From assembly GCA_037576215.1 (NCBI GenBank), contig JBANDB010000001.1, forward strand, positions 8,184,001 through 8,248,000: a DNA stretch of 64,000 nucleotides. Direction: 5' to 3'. Source of the DNA: Armillaria gallica (taxonomy: Eukaryota; Basidiomycota; Agaricomycetes; Agaricales; Physalacriaceae). This document shows, in pieces, positions 49,455 through 60,969 of the stretch (the first letter of the stretch is position 1; each line of letters opens with the position of its first letter). The position numbers and the translations under genes were made by a program. The notes beneath the pieces are model-generated. The model made no database searches, was not told where the DNA came from, and was given only the letters and a program-made list of their open reading frames with translations.

Positions 49455-49758
49455 TCACCGTCGGCAAGCCTAATCTTCTTTACAGTCTTCAGCAAGACTC
49501 TTCGGCCACTCTATAATCTCTTCCAATGTCGCCAAAATCCAATGATCTAGGTGCAAATCGGCTTGTGCAGAAATGAAATGAAAGTCGTCTCACCCGCGAT
49601 TGGCAGCTTATTGGCTATCACCATTTCACTGATAGGAACGATCACTACGTTGGATCTACAAACGTATCGCGGATCTCCTTGAAATGTCGGTCACACCGAT
49701 CCCTCATCCGCATCCTCCGCATCCTTCACATACCGATATCCGGTATCACAAGTGAAAT
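49455..49758 (-). pseudogene. NAPE-PLD-like pseudogene, copy 6 (3' part only)
   Basis: Matches 63100-63500 on the 3' side. It breaks off at a TA where MITE-type sequence CTGTACTATTTCGACC begins (49761). Confidence 0.55.
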
Positions 49759-49760
49759 AC

Positions 49761-49850
49761 TGTACTATTTCGACCGTATCTTCACGGGGTGTTATGCGTT
49801 ATGCACATCTTCACAGGGCCGGATCTTCACAAGCGGTCGTCACCTGTTAC
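49761..49850. mobile_element. One end of a MITE related to 46023-46274
   Basis: CTGTACTATTTCGACCGTAT followed by GGGGTGTTATGCGTTATG matches the end of the MITE at 46023. I find no matching far end. Confidence 0.5.
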
Positions 49851-50315
49851 AGTTAAAACACATCTTCATTTTGTCAGCAGGAATCAGCAATCAGATTAGA
49901 TAGGAAAAAATGTGCCACAAGAAGTATCTGGTTGCTACCATGCCTTGCTAAAGGGCACCAATCATCCCTTCCAGAAAAACCCGATGAGCACATTTAAACC
50001 AGATAGATGGGTCAAAAGGGGAGACATGGAGCAAAGTACCCCAAATAGTGCGTCGCGCTGCTACAGCAATGACATAAAATTTTGCACTTTTGACTGCCCC
50101 ATCCGGGTTTTTTAAAATGCAAGATATATAATCTTCATCGGGCACTGTTACACGTGCCGATCTTCGTTTCACCGGGCTCCACGGGAACCAGAGCCCAGCG
50201 GCCTCGTCATGTGCTACACTCAGAAACACTTCTTTTTGTGACGCTTCGGTGTATGCAAGTTTTTCGGATGAGACGAGATTCCGGGGATCTTAGGATGTCA
50301 CTTCCGGTTTATAGA

Positions 50316-50376
50316 CCAGAAATAGCTCAAGAGTTGGCCGGCATTTCGCAGTGGTTCGATTCCACCAATCTGAATG
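50316..50376 (+). repeat. tRNA-like module
   Basis: B box GGTTCGATTCC at 50353-50363. The A-box part is weak (AGCTCAAGAGTTGG). Confidence 0.5.
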
Positions 50377-50549
50377 GAAGGTTTGTATATAGAATACCTT
50401 TTATTCTCATTATCCTCAGCCCTATGTATGGCTTCAGATTCAAACCCACGAAGAAGATGGCAATAGAATAGGGCAAAAATTGCATGCTACTAAGAACATA
50501 ACAATTACAGAGTTATGGCATTTCATTTGGAGGTTCGTCCTTTTCAGTT

Positions 50550-50614
50550 ATTCAGACTAGGTCGAACGGCAAGGATGCTTGCAGCACAGCGGGTTCGATT
50601 CCCTGTTATGAATG
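50550..50614 (+). repeat. tRNA-like module
   Basis: TTCAGACTAGGTCGAACGG is followed by B box GGTTCGATTCC (50592-50602). Confidence 0.55.
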
Positions 50615-50724
50615 TTCGCGTTTTCGCTTATTGGAGCAATATCTTTTTCAACGGGGACTGAGATTAACGGTACTTCATTTCCGAATGGCGTTAGTCGGAA
50701 TCATTCAAAGAATAGCTAGTACGA

Positions 50725-51640
50725 GATGATTGAAATAGACAACGAGTTCATGCCTGATGTTCAGCCAAGCGCAAACAAATTCAAAGTAGTTCGTCTCGCC
50801 GATATCGTAAATATGAATGTCGCCCTCATCTTGACCGATATTGTTGCCCTCTTCGGCGAGTCTACATTTTTCGTCATCCCAATCCTAGATGTTCATACAC
50901 GTAGGGACAAAAAGTATAAAAGACGGCGCATCCCTAATACATCGTGACGCCCTTCTTCGCCCTGCTATCCATATCCTTGAAGACGTGCATGCTACACTGG
51001 CGCGCGCAATGTACGGGTCGCCATACACCACCTCTATTCCTACGCACTATACCGGTGGCGTACTTTGCGAGAGGACAGGTTGGCTTGAAGGACGTCCGGC
51101 GACCCAAGTATCTCCATGCGTCAGGCGTCTCGCCTGTCGAGTATACGTGCGTGACCTCATGGTCTGCTCGGCTCATCAGTAGAGCGTATATATGGGGTGG
51201 ATGGGTCCGTTTGAAGAGTGGTGAGAGTACGTGTGTCTAGGCTATGGCAGATGAGCGCTAGCATCCGACAGAGCTGAAGCCACAGTCATGGCTAAGTTCA
51301 AGAATGATCTGCTCAACGGGATAATGACTGCGTGGTCTCTGGTATATCTTGTGTTCTGTGATACCGATAGATGCTTGCCTTCTCGATGTCTTGGCCCGAA
51401 AAGGTTGTGGTCCAATGCGCTGAGGGACGTCTCGAAGTTATATCTGAAAGTAAAACGGTGCTCAGTCTTCGAGCTGTTCTTATATAACGGAACGAGTTAC
51501 GTACCGATTCGTGTTGTGGTTCATAATGGCCGAGGCAAGGGGGATCTGCCTTAGCTTCGATGACGTACATGCATCAGATGATGTGTCCCAAAACGACGGT
51601 TCTGCCGCGGTGCCGACCCTTGACTCTTCCAGGCTTCTTC
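50725..51640 (-). pseudogene. NAPE-PLD-like pseudogene, copy 7 (internally deleted)
   Basis: 3' exons (50780-51010) join directly to the region matching 63590-63740 (51070-51240), so the exon with the AQH and GDTGY motifs is lost. The 5' side runs to about 51640. Confidence 0.6.
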
Positions 51641-52280
51641 CTTGACTTGCGCTTTCTCGACTATTCGCTTTCCGCTGCTTTACCTTCCATTTACCTCGAT
51701 TGACTTGCCGTGCGGGAACGAGAAAGTTTCCTTAAAAAGAAATCTTCGTTCCACCGGTCTTGAAAATGTCGAACCATGCATCTTCGCGTCGCGTCACCCT
51801 CTCCTTGTCTTCCGGGTATTGTAAAATGAACATTTGCTTATTCCAAGTTCCACCTCTACATAAAGCAACGTCTTCTTCGGTTATTTTGTCCATACAGTCT
51901 ATTTTATGTCAGGCTACGCCACTTGGTGTTACTATTAAACATTCCACTCCCTAAGTCCAGAATCCTTCCCATGCTGGCAGTCCTTTTTGAATGGAGTACG
52001 TTATGTCTCGATCGCTGACTCTCTTTACAGCACCTCTGTGCCCAGCTTGGTTTTGGAAAGCTGTGGCAAAGCGCTCCTGTTCTAGGTCACAAATGAATAC
52101 CAGATTCGATAGTGAGTATTCTAATCTAAGTTTGCGTATCTATTCCTTTTTTTTCACGGATCAACATCCAGATACATGTTCAAGTTCATCTTGCAACCCT
52201 AACTATACTCTTTATCTCGCTGAAATAGTAAGGTTTTATGGTTATGCGCGGACTTATTGTTGCCTTTTTTGCTCTCTTCC
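51640..52280. other. Decayed spacer
   Basis: A very weak tRNA-like remnant may lie near 51900-51960 (TATTAAACATTCCACTCCCT). No gene seen. Confidence 0.35.
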
Positions 52281-52282
52281 AC

Positions 52283-52350
52283 GAATGGATATCGACAAAT
52301 CGCTAGCGCGCTACTGGCAGGGGGACGAGGGTTCGATTCCCTACATTCAA
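52283..52350 (+). repeat. tRNA-like module
   Basis: GAATGGATATCGACAAATCG is followed by B box GGTTCGATTCC (52330-52340) and ACATTC. GAATG can pair with CATTC. Confidence 0.6.
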
Positions 52351-52688
52351 GTCGAAAGGTAATTTGTTGGTTTTTAAGCGCCTTCGTTCGCGCGCCTATC
52401 CCAGCTCGTAAACGAAACGAGCAGTTGATCCGAGGTGCGTAATCATATTTTGTTCCCTCGACTTCTCTTTAGCTGCAATCTTGTAATTGAAGGCGCGCTC
52501 TAGGGAGTGTTCCTATTACTCATATTTGAATTGAGCTTCAGGGTATTTAATTCACGAATCACCCCATGCTCACGAACCTGTAAAATGTATGCATGTCAAA
52601 AGAACGACGCGATGTTAATCATTCCGAATCAAAAGGAACGCACAAATCCAACACGGAGTCGGATGGACCACAGTTACTAGTTAGAAAG

Positions 52689-52757
52689 ACTGTTCTGGTG
52701 CAACGGTGCGATGAGTGTTACACATCGAACCCCGGGGTTCGATTCCCTGAGTATGAA
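52689..52757 (+). repeat. tRNA-like module
   Basis: CTGTTCTGGTGCAACGGTG is followed by B box GGTTCGATTCC (52736-52746). Confidence 0.6.
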
Positions 52758-52917
52758 TTCTGTGGGAAGGGTCATTGTTTTCAAGAGCAATCAATTTTGG
52801 TCTCGTGGCTTCTATTTACAAGAGGGCTTATTTTAACAGTCGTTCATACTTGACCTAGGAAAAATGAAAACGACTAACCGCCTAAGAATTGAAGCCGCAA
52901 AGCTGTCTCCTTGTGCT

Positions 52918-52983
52918 TGAATGCGCGTTCCAGTGGTCTAATGGCGAGTCGGATACCTGGGGTTCGATTCTCTGGGGTCTTCA
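52918..52983 (+). repeat. tRNA-like module, CTAGTGGTC type
   Basis: TTCCAGTGGTCTAATGGCGA is followed by GGTTCGATTCT (52961-52971). TGAA and TTCA ends as at 351. Confidence 0.6.
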
Positions 52984-53121
52984 TAATATGTTGTACGTCA
53001 ACCTTTAAATGCTTTCAGAGTAGTCAACCTCAGTGAAGCAGATTCGTGACCTCTCTCCATCGAAGCCAAGGAACCTATCCCCAATGGCTTTGTATTTGAC
53101 ATAGAATTCATGTTGAGTTAT

Positions 53122-53182
53122 ACCCTCTTAGGTGTGGTCGAGTGGCGGGTTTTACACCTGGAGTTCAATTCTCTAGTGTACA
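53122..53182 (+). repeat. Decayed tRNA-like module
   Basis: TAGGTGTGGTCGAGTGGCGG and GAGTTCAATTCTCTAG. Same place in the block order as 5204. Confidence 0.45.
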
Positions 53183-53457
53183 AATAATAGATGAGCTGCC
53201 GTGATAAGTTTTTACGCACCCGCACTGCGTATTAGAAGATCATCGTGCTAGTCATCGCGAGATGGAATACGCTGTCCGACCCAGTACAGTTTTCTGATAC
53301 TCGCTGAGGTGTGTATTTCCAACAGTGAGTTCGTCAATCCGATACAGCGGTTTCAATATCAAGTGTTCCTCTTTCTGGCTCAGCTCCGCGTACCATCGCT
53401 GTGACTTCCGTTGTATGAACATCAACGCAGGAATGAACGAACCCTGTTATTTCCATC

Positions 53458-53493
53458 CAAATCTGGTACAACGGCCATTGCTATGCTACACAG
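53458..53493 (+). repeat. tRNA-like module, left half, split by a MITE
   Basis: AAATCTGGTACAACGG ends in the target duplicate GCTACACAG. The right half resumes at 54603. Confidence 0.6.
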
Positions 53494-54602
53494 GGGCCAA
53501 GAGAATTCTGCGTTAGACATCTGCGTGGATGCGTTCAACTGCGTTCATCTGCGTTTGCGTGAGTTCAACTTTCATATGTTCTTGGGCCCGTCGATGCATT
53601 TAGATGCACGGTATCCTGATAGTCAGTACCATTTCAACAATACCGGTTAATTATGTTTTCTGTTGAATAATGACTTACTTTTCTGACTTTCCTGGAAATA
53701 TCTCTGTGACTTAATATGACTTAAGAACAAAGGGTAATCGTCTATAAAGGCTATGAATGCATGCATGTTAGTCAGTCCTAGTCTCACAACGACTAGAGTA
53801 CCGTTTTATGTCAAACTACTTGTGATCCCTTCGCTTTTCTCGACTTTGAGTAAATCAGGCACCTCTAAAATCAATGCAAAGACTCACGCATCTCAAAAAT
53901 AAGTCACGCATGCGTCCAAACATCGAACGCAAGCGTTAAGAAAGTGCACGCATGCGTTCCTTTGAAAACGCATGCGTCCGAGATTAAACGCAAGTGTGTG
54001 ACAGTTATGTGACAAATCTGCGTTCGGTGCGTTCGATGCGTTTAAGTCCGAGTTGAACTAGTTGACTTATGATCGCTTTGATTTCTCCCGCCCATATTTG
54101 CCTCTAGTCGCTCATTCTAGGCAAGTATTTTATTTTTATGATGTATTCCAGTTGTGTATAGCCAGGTTGCTGTCAAGTCGCTGTTTTGGAGCCGTAATTT
54201 AGCTCAGTTTCTTCAGCTTGTTCCTTGAGAGAATGGTCATGGTACCATAGTCTGTACTGAAGGTTATTATACCTCATGGCCTCTAACACCTCTTGAAACC
54301 TCCGAGCGCTCTTACATCTAAAATTCCATCTCTTACATTAATGAATTCAACTGTATAGAGACTCTGCCATGATGAAAAAAGTCAATTCTGGCAGGTGTCG
54401 ATGTCATGCTGGGTATAAATTTGATATGCAGTAAGTCTTACTTATACTGTAGCTAATAAAATACTTTTACAGGCGTCTGTAAGCCCGAATGCACAAGACG
54501 CCCAACAAACGCATCCATGTCACGCTCACGCAGACGTGACAAACGCATGCGTGAAAACGCAAACGCATGCACGCAAACGCAAACGCAGAATTCTACGTGC
54601 CC
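53494..54602. mobile_element. 1.1-kb MITE with CGCATGCGT repeats
   Basis: Flanked by a direct repeat GCTACACAG (9 bp, or 8 bp without the last base; 53485-53493 and 54603-54611). The 19-bp ends GGGCCAAGAGAATTCTGCG and GGGCACGTAGAATTCTGCG are inverted. CGCATGCGT, GCGTTTGCG and AACGCAAGCG words cluster at both ends and at 53885-54035. No coding capacity. Target length fits hAT or MULE elements. Confidence 0.8.
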
Positions 54603-54645
54603 GCTACACAGCGAGACCTGAGGTTTGATTCCCCGAGTACTTATT
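54603..54645 (+). repeat. tRNA-like module, right half
   Basis: GCTACACAG then B box GGTTTGATTCC (54622-54632) and GAGTACTTATT, as at the end of the intact relative 59263-59328. Confidence 0.6.
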
Positions 54646-56058
54646 ACGAAGATTGAAACCGTTTCTTTTTTCGCGGGAACGTCTCGTCTCGTCTCCAGAT
54701 TCTTTATTATTCAAGAGTTTAAGTCTGAAGGGAGCCCGACGTAACTGAAGTGACGAAGGCTGTCGTGAATGTACGTTTTGTTGCCCTTCTTCTCGTTTGA
54801 AATTTTACTCTAATGACCCTGTATCCGGACTACACGGGACGAATATCCATCCATTTTGACGGTGTGTGGCTCTGATTCTGAATATTATCCCGAATAGAAA
54901 CCGCCGAGAAGGTTCCACTCAAATAAAGCACATGCTGCCCACGATCGTGCTCCCTACGCGGTGAGTATGCCACAAAATTTGTCGCATTTGTTCTCTTTAA
55001 GGTTTGTGATTGTCAAAGTATACCAAATATGCTTAGTGCAACCAGTAGTGCTATCGGAATACAAATCTGAGTAGCTCTTCCGTCAGAAGGTATCCCTGGC
55101 CAACCTCCTAGGACGAAGACTATCCTGTCAGGGACGGTGTTGTAACGGCGAGTAATACCACGTACGCAAAACCCATTTCCTTACCTCCTCACCATTTTGC
55201 CTGGCAACGTTAAATTTGAACGTTTCAGGTAGTTAATCGCTGCTCCACGTCAACGGGACTACGGATACGGACACAGATACGTCAATATGACATATACGGA
55301 CTGCTCATTCACTTTTTTTGGACAGACTTCTCTTTTGATGTACGCTGTAGAAAGTGACCGGAAGCGTGTACGACTCTGGGTGAATTTTTTTTTTCATTTC
55401 TGTTTTACATAACGCTGTATTGATCAAGAGTTACGTACTTTTGAGCACGACTCATCTTAATGGCCACGATCTTGTGGGCTTTGTTGGTGATGGAGTCGAT
55501 CCAGGTACGTTCTCTTGCACTACTACACTTGAGGCAAACAGCTGACCGGTTTTATATTTAACAGATACATTCCGCTCGGCTAGAAGTAAAGATACAAGCC
55601 TAACTTGGCGTAACACTACGACGTCCGGGAAAGGAGAGATCGGTACGTGTTTATAGCCAAGGTGACTCATCCCGGTGTTAATGAAACCTTCGTAGGCTGG
55701 CATTCCCAGTCCGACCTATGGTGATTCAAAGGTCGGATTATGCTAAGATCAAACGTCCGAGCTGTTGGTGGAACAACAATCGCAAGGATGATTGAGAAGC
55801 AGTTGATAGACCCATACAAGTAAGAAATGGATGAGCGTCCCAACGGTGCAAAATCATTTGTTTCTCATCACTCAATTTCGGTCCATTAACACGTTTTCTA
55901 TTCCTCTCGTCCCACATCACCAACTGGGCTTAACGTTTTTCGCATGAGCGTCGAGTGACGCTGACAATGATCCCCGCTGGGTGGTGTTCGCACTAGTATG
56001 ATCTTTGAAGTCCTTTGTCATGAGGACATCCTTCCTTACAAACGGTATAGGCAATCCA
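54646..56058. other. Spacer with one A-box half
   Basis: 55130-55160 (GGTGTTGTAACGGCGAGT) matches the start of module 37577 but has no B box. Nothing else identified; the 83-codon minus frame at 55452-55703 has no motif. Confidence 0.4.
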
Positions 56059-56114
56059 TCGGGATATGGTGCAACGGCTGCCAAGTCAGTAAGGGTTCAA
56101 TTCCCTGTATCCAA
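56059..56114 (+). repeat. tRNA-like module
   Basis: CGGGATATGGTGCAACGGCT is followed by B box GGTTCAATTCC (56094-56104) and TGTATCC. GGATA pairs with TATCC. Confidence 0.65.
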
Positions 56115-56320
56115 ATGGTTGAACAAAAATCTTCTTTTCTCTCACGGTTCCTTTCTTTTTCCGATGTGTTGCTCTTATCCCTTAGCAGTAAAAGGCTACG
56201 CGGAGAAAGCTTGTTCTACTCAATATCCGTGCATTTCCTCAGGTACCCACATTCATGCAAAGCCGATAGAAATCCTTCCAGGGAATGCCTTGTTACTCTT
56301 AACCATATTGCATCACTTCA

Positions 56321-56378
56321 GCGGGTATGGGGTAATCGTTCAGTGCTTATCAATGTGGGTTCAATCCCCTATATTCGA
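56321..56378 (+). repeat. tRNA-like module
   Basis: GCGGGTATGGGGTAATCG is followed by B box GGTTCAATCCC (56358-56368). A T6 run begins at 56398. Confidence 0.6.
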
Positions 56379-56739
56379 TTACGACAAATGCGATCCCTTT
56401 TTTCATCTCCTCAGTAGTACCCCTCGAGACGAAGACTAGAATGTACACCTCTTCTTGAGGTCTAGGCTGAAGCCGGAAATTACACACTCTTTTTCTCGTC
56501 GGCTAAGGGCGATGATTCGGCTCCTTGAGAGAGGATTATATATATTGCAGGCCCCGTCGACTTTGGTCTCGGCTCATGTTAAGATGGACGATCTCCGCAG
56601 TATGCTCTATGCTCAAATGCTGATCCCCCTTTCAATCCTGCGGTGACACGATACAAACGGCACCTCCGAGTAATGAGTAGAGCGCCACAGAATTTATACT
56701 CATGTTCGTTCTGACCAGTTGGAACTTGGTTCAAGTATC

Positions 56740-56806
56740 TCGGATATGGCGTAATCGCTAGACCATTATCGGCCGTCACAACTGGGTTCGATTCCCTATA
56801 TTCGGA
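56740..56806 (+). repeat. tRNA-like module
   Basis: CTCGGATATGGCGTAATCGC is followed by B box GGTTCGATTCC (56785-56795). CGGATAT pairs with ATATTCG. A T6 run begins at 56823, 28 nt after the B box. Confidence 0.7.
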
Positions 56807-56889
56807 TAACGGTCAATTGGAATTTTTTCATCACCGCCTCATGCCTCAGAACTGTCGCCGGCTGAACTCTAGGAAAGAAACCTATCTTT

Positions 56890-56955
56890 TCAGGAAGGAC
56901 GGCGCAACAACGAGTGTTACCATGTCCGTCTGGGGTTCAATTAGCCGAGTCTGAA
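56890..56955 (+). repeat. tRNA-like module
   Basis: GGAAGGACGGCGCAACAACG is followed by damaged B box GGTTCAATTAG (56934-56944). A T6 run begins at 56980. Last module before NAPE-PLD-like copy 8. Confidence 0.55.
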
Positions 56956-57129
56956 TGGTTTGTGTATCTATACCAATCGTTTTTTGCGGGAGCCATCGAT
57001 TTTGGTCTGATGTATGTGTAGCTTGCGTTGAGATCAACAAAGAGAGCTGGTTCAAAGAGAGCGGCAGATTGGAACGCCCACCTACTTCCATCTCTACCGG
57101 AATATACTGCTAGTAGCCTCATAGTAAGT

Positions 57130-58690
57130 ACCATTAAAAGTATTTCGTCTCGCCGATATCGCTGACAGAAAAATCACCCTCGTCTATACCAATCTTCCTA
57201 TTGGCTACATTCTTCAGCAGCCTCTTTGGTTACTCAATAACGTCTTCCTTCATTAGGATCCAGCTGCTAAAAGAGAATAGGCATACGGCCAAAGGGCAAA
57301 AAAGGGGGCTCACCCTTAACGTATCGTGACCGCGCTCTTCGCTCTGATATCCTTGAAGATATGCATCTTGCAGCGAGCTATGTATAGTGGACATGAACCA
57401 TTTCGATCTCGGCTTGTACGCCCTATACGAATATCAACCTTACGAAACAGCAATAAGCGCCGAACATACCTGATACTAATAGGAATGATTGCGAGATGAA
57501 ACGCACTAAACTGCTGGCGAATCTCAGTGAATGCGGTCATGCCACTCTCGCCTGTTGGTCCCAGCATCGCCATAAAAACAGACTACCCTCGGCCTTGACG
57601 CGTGCGCGTGATGGCCCAGCTTACCTGGAGAGTCTTCCTTTCCTCAAGCAGCCGTCGGCCAGTAAAGTGCTGTGTGGGGGCGCAGCTAAGCGTGAAGGAC
57701 GTTCTGGGTATTTCCACGTGTCGTGCGTCTCACCAGTCGAATGTATGCGCATGTCCTTTTGGTATCCCGATCGATTCAAAGTGCTTGTCGTTGCCTAACA
57801 GAGCAAAGACCTATGGAGGGCGGGTTGCCTTGGAGAGCGTGGTTAACGTGTGGTTGTCTAGGCTAAGAAAGGTTAGCAGGCGAAGGCGCTGAGGATGGTG
57901 ACGCATACTGGTCAGAATGATTATGCTCACAACGGCATTAGCCACGGCTTAGTGGGATGACGGGCTGCTCACCAAGATAATGACGACATTCATCTCTGGT
58001 ATGCCTTCGATCTTTCACGGCAGCTCGGTGTACTTCTTCGGGCCAAAAGACTGGCTAGGCGAGTACAGGTCGCTGAAGAGGTTCAAACGGCACGCTCGAC
58101 CCTCTTCCTAGCGAAATCACAAAATGCAGTTCGACGAGGAAAACATGCCTGATCCAACCACGTTGCCTTCTCCACTGTGCTCCACGTCGGCGTGTTGACA
58201 GGAATCCCAGTCGTTCCGACTTTCAGCTAGGTGGGGCTGTTCCGTGTGAGAAAGGTTAGCTATCAAACGATTAGCAATGAAAGACAGCTAGGTACCATAC
58301 TGAGCGCATCCATCCTCCCGTTCGTCCTTGACTAGTCCTCAACTCGGGCATTCATTGAAGTACGGCATCCTCTTTCTTGTCCTCGTCAGCGACACGGATG
58401 GCGGCGGGAAAGTATGGCTGTAGACTAAGCGGTGCTCAGTATTCGAGCTGTCGTTATAAAAAGGAATGGCATACGTACCGATTCATGATGGGTATGCGCA
58501 AGTGCCTGGCGACGATGACGTACACCCATTAGTCTGCCGTGATGCCGGCTCTTTCCGATGTGCTCTTCTTCCAAACTCCCGGCGTATTATTTAGGTCATC
58601 GGCGTCGACTTGCAAGTCATTAACGCCTCATAATCCCTCCGGACGGAGTCACATTCACAACTATGCCATTGACTATCCCCATGAGAAAGT
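57130..58690 (-). pseudogene. NAPE-PLD-like pseudogene, copy 8
   Basis: Full-length layout from 3' exon (57135) to 5' side (about 58680). The micro-exon at 57909-57925 is the least damaged of the dead copies (HNHSD), but its acceptor is TGAG-like. Frame breaks occur throughout. The coding remnant around 57316-57573 keeps GPTGESGMTAFTEI, a broken FxGDTG region. Confidence 0.7.
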
Positions 58691-58892
58691 AGTTTAGTCT
58701 GCAAGGCCTCGAGGTTTCAAGCATACGGAGCATCCTTCAAGCACTAGTTACTCGTTATTTCCCCTCCCTCCTTGTGTTCCACTACACATCTGAACATGTA
58801 AACTTTGACACCCATTGTCGATCCGAAAGGGATATCGGAGTCTGGCTAAAGAACCGTCTTCGTAATCTATGTAGTCAATGTGATCTAGCGGC

Positions 58893-58956
58893 TTCTAGCA
58901 TTAGCCTGGTCTAATGGCGATTTGGATGTCTGGCGTTCGATTCCTTAGGGTATTCA
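58893..58956 (+). repeat. tRNA-like module, CTAGTGGTC type
   Basis: TTAGCCTGGTCTAATGGCGA is followed by CGTTCGATTCC (58934-58944) and a TTCA end. Confidence 0.55.
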
Positions 58957-59262
58957 AAGTATGCATGCTGATATTTTTCACATTTACAGCTTCTCATATG
59001 GACATCCTGCACTCTGATCGACGCAAATAAGTAAACGCCCTACGTCGAAGCAAAAAAACTCATACGTAATGTCCTTTTATTGCTCTAGGTTTGTTCTGAG
59101 CGATTCTATTGCCTGTCTTTAAACCATAGGACTGCGAGGATTCTGACCCTTTTCAAATGTCCGCAAGGTATCTCAATGTACGAATTGCCCCTGTATGAAC
59201 ATTGACATAGGAACGGATGAAACTGGACATCAGGTGTTGTTCAGGATCACTGACTATTTCGC

Positions 59263-59328
59263 ACCCGAATCTGGCATACCTGCCAATATTACGCATCGAA
59301 ATACTGGGGTTCAATTCCCCAAGTACTT
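59263..59328 (+). repeat. tRNA-like module
   Basis: CCGAATCTGGCATACCTGCC is followed by B box GGTTCAATTCC (59308-59318). Intact relative of the MITE-split module at 53458. Confidence 0.6.
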
Positions 59329-59506
59329 ATTAATGCCTTTTCTTGGCAGGAACCGTCTTCATCCCGTCTCGTCCCCAGGGTCTCTAGGGTTCAACTCTGG
59401 GACCAGAAAATAAGTAACTGAAGCATCACAAGCACCCACCAAGCTGGCTCTCATATTTACAATCAGGTTATCTACAGAGTGGATGCTCTTCATCTCGGAG
59501 GGCTAT

Positions 59507-59566
59507 CTCGGATCTGGTGTAATCACTAGCAGTTGCTGGCAAAGGGTTCGATTCCCTATATTCGAA
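59507..59566 (+). repeat. tRNA-like module
   Basis: CTCGGATCTGGTGTAATCAC is followed by B box GGTTCGATTCC (59545-59555) and ATATTCGA. TCGGAT can pair with ATTCGA. Confidence 0.65.
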
Positions 59567-59629
59567 TGCACACCCACAGCGGACTCACATTTTTGTGTCC
59601 CCATGAACCCCATCGAAATGTATTGTCGA

Positions 59630-60790
59630 GACCGAAAATCATAGAATAATTACAGTAAGCGATTATATGAACTTTACCACATCGCTGAGCAGAGATTTAC
59701 CGTCTACTATACAAACCTTCTTACATTTCTCTGTGGAGATTTCATGATCGCGTCCGTCATCAGTATCTACGTTATGGAAAGCATTAGAGCCTCGAAAATA
59801 AAACATGAAAGACGGCTAAATACCAATGCATAACCGACTCCCTTTCTCTACTTGACATCCTCCGAGTCCAAGATGCCGCGCAAAATGCATAGTCGACATG
59901 ACCCACCTTCAGCTCATACACACTGGAAGGAAATTAGCCAAAGAAATGCAAACGAGCAGGGCGCATATCTGTCGCTACATCGAATCCGTCAAACTGCTCT
60001 CCGATCTCTTTGGAAGTCGGGCACATCGGTCTTTCTCTCCATATTTGTCAGATAGATAGCCTGTATCACCCGCGAAGTCCTCCCTCGTCTGGGACTCATC
60101 CCTCAGTTAACAGTCCCGACCATTGAAATGATGGGCTGGGGTACCACCGTACACGTTGACTTGAAGGATGCTCTGGGTATCTACACATGCCGGGCGTTGA
60201 ACAAATCTATCCATATCCGCATCGGTTGAGAGTATTCCTCTTGCCTAGTGGAGTGATGATGTGTCGTGCACGTGTCCATGCAAAGAACATGTGTACGGTG
60301 TATGAGGGAACATGAACTGGGTGACACACTGATGGTGATGACGTACTGGTCACTCTTTCGACTGTAAGACTGGCTGAACGAGAATCGGTCGCTGGATCTC
60401 AAAGTACCCTTGCGCCTCTCCCTAGCGAAGTGAGGGACTGCAGTTGGATGCATGACCCAACTACGTCGGCTTAATCTCAGCTCGATGCACCTACGTCAGT
60501 GTCTTCACAGGAATCCACAAATGAGGTAGAGTAGGCCTCTTGTTGAAGAGAATAGGCAAGCTAGCCAACGATTGAACTAATGCTCTGTCAGCGACGAAAC
60601 CACAAAGAGTTCTAAACACGCCCCACTCTCAGCTCGATTGCTATTCTTCAGCTGGTTCGTCGATGACACGGATGGTAGCCATAGCTGTGAACGAAACTGA
60701 CTCATCCCCCAAGCCATTCTGATAGAAAGGAGGAGTATAGGACGTTTAGCCCCATCGTAAATTTGAGATGATCCAGGTCGCAAATGAGAA
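59630..60790 (-). pseudogene. NAPE-PLD-like pseudogene, copy 9
   Basis: Decayed and shortened. 3' words (59690-59830), a middle part (59960-60250) and an upstream exon (60370-60530) are recognisable. The region of the catalytic micro-exon (about 60330-60360) no longer reads HNHYD. No functional frame. Confidence 0.6.
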
Positions 60791-60906
60791 AATGAATGCG
60801 TATGTATGTTTGTTCTCCTCAGCAGATCTTAAGCCTTGGGACGGAAAGAGATTAAATGTACCGGCGAAGATGGTGTTTGAAAAAAAGCAAATTTCTTGCG
60901 AGCATA
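60791..60906. other. Spacer
   Basis: Holds A7 at 60880-60886, which is the T-run of the minus-strand module next to it. Confidence 0.4.
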
Positions 60907-60969
60907 TTCGGATATAGGGAATTGAACCCTTGATTTGGAACGACGTGTTAGCGACCAGACAATATCCGC
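60907..60969 (-). repeat. tRNA-like module, the only clear minus-strand copy
   Basis: On the minus strand it reads GCGGATATTGTCTGGTCGCT, then B box GGTTCAATTCC (60929 down to 60919), then TATATCCGA. A T7 run follows 33 nt after the B box (60886 to 60880), the usual spacing. Confidence 0.65.
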
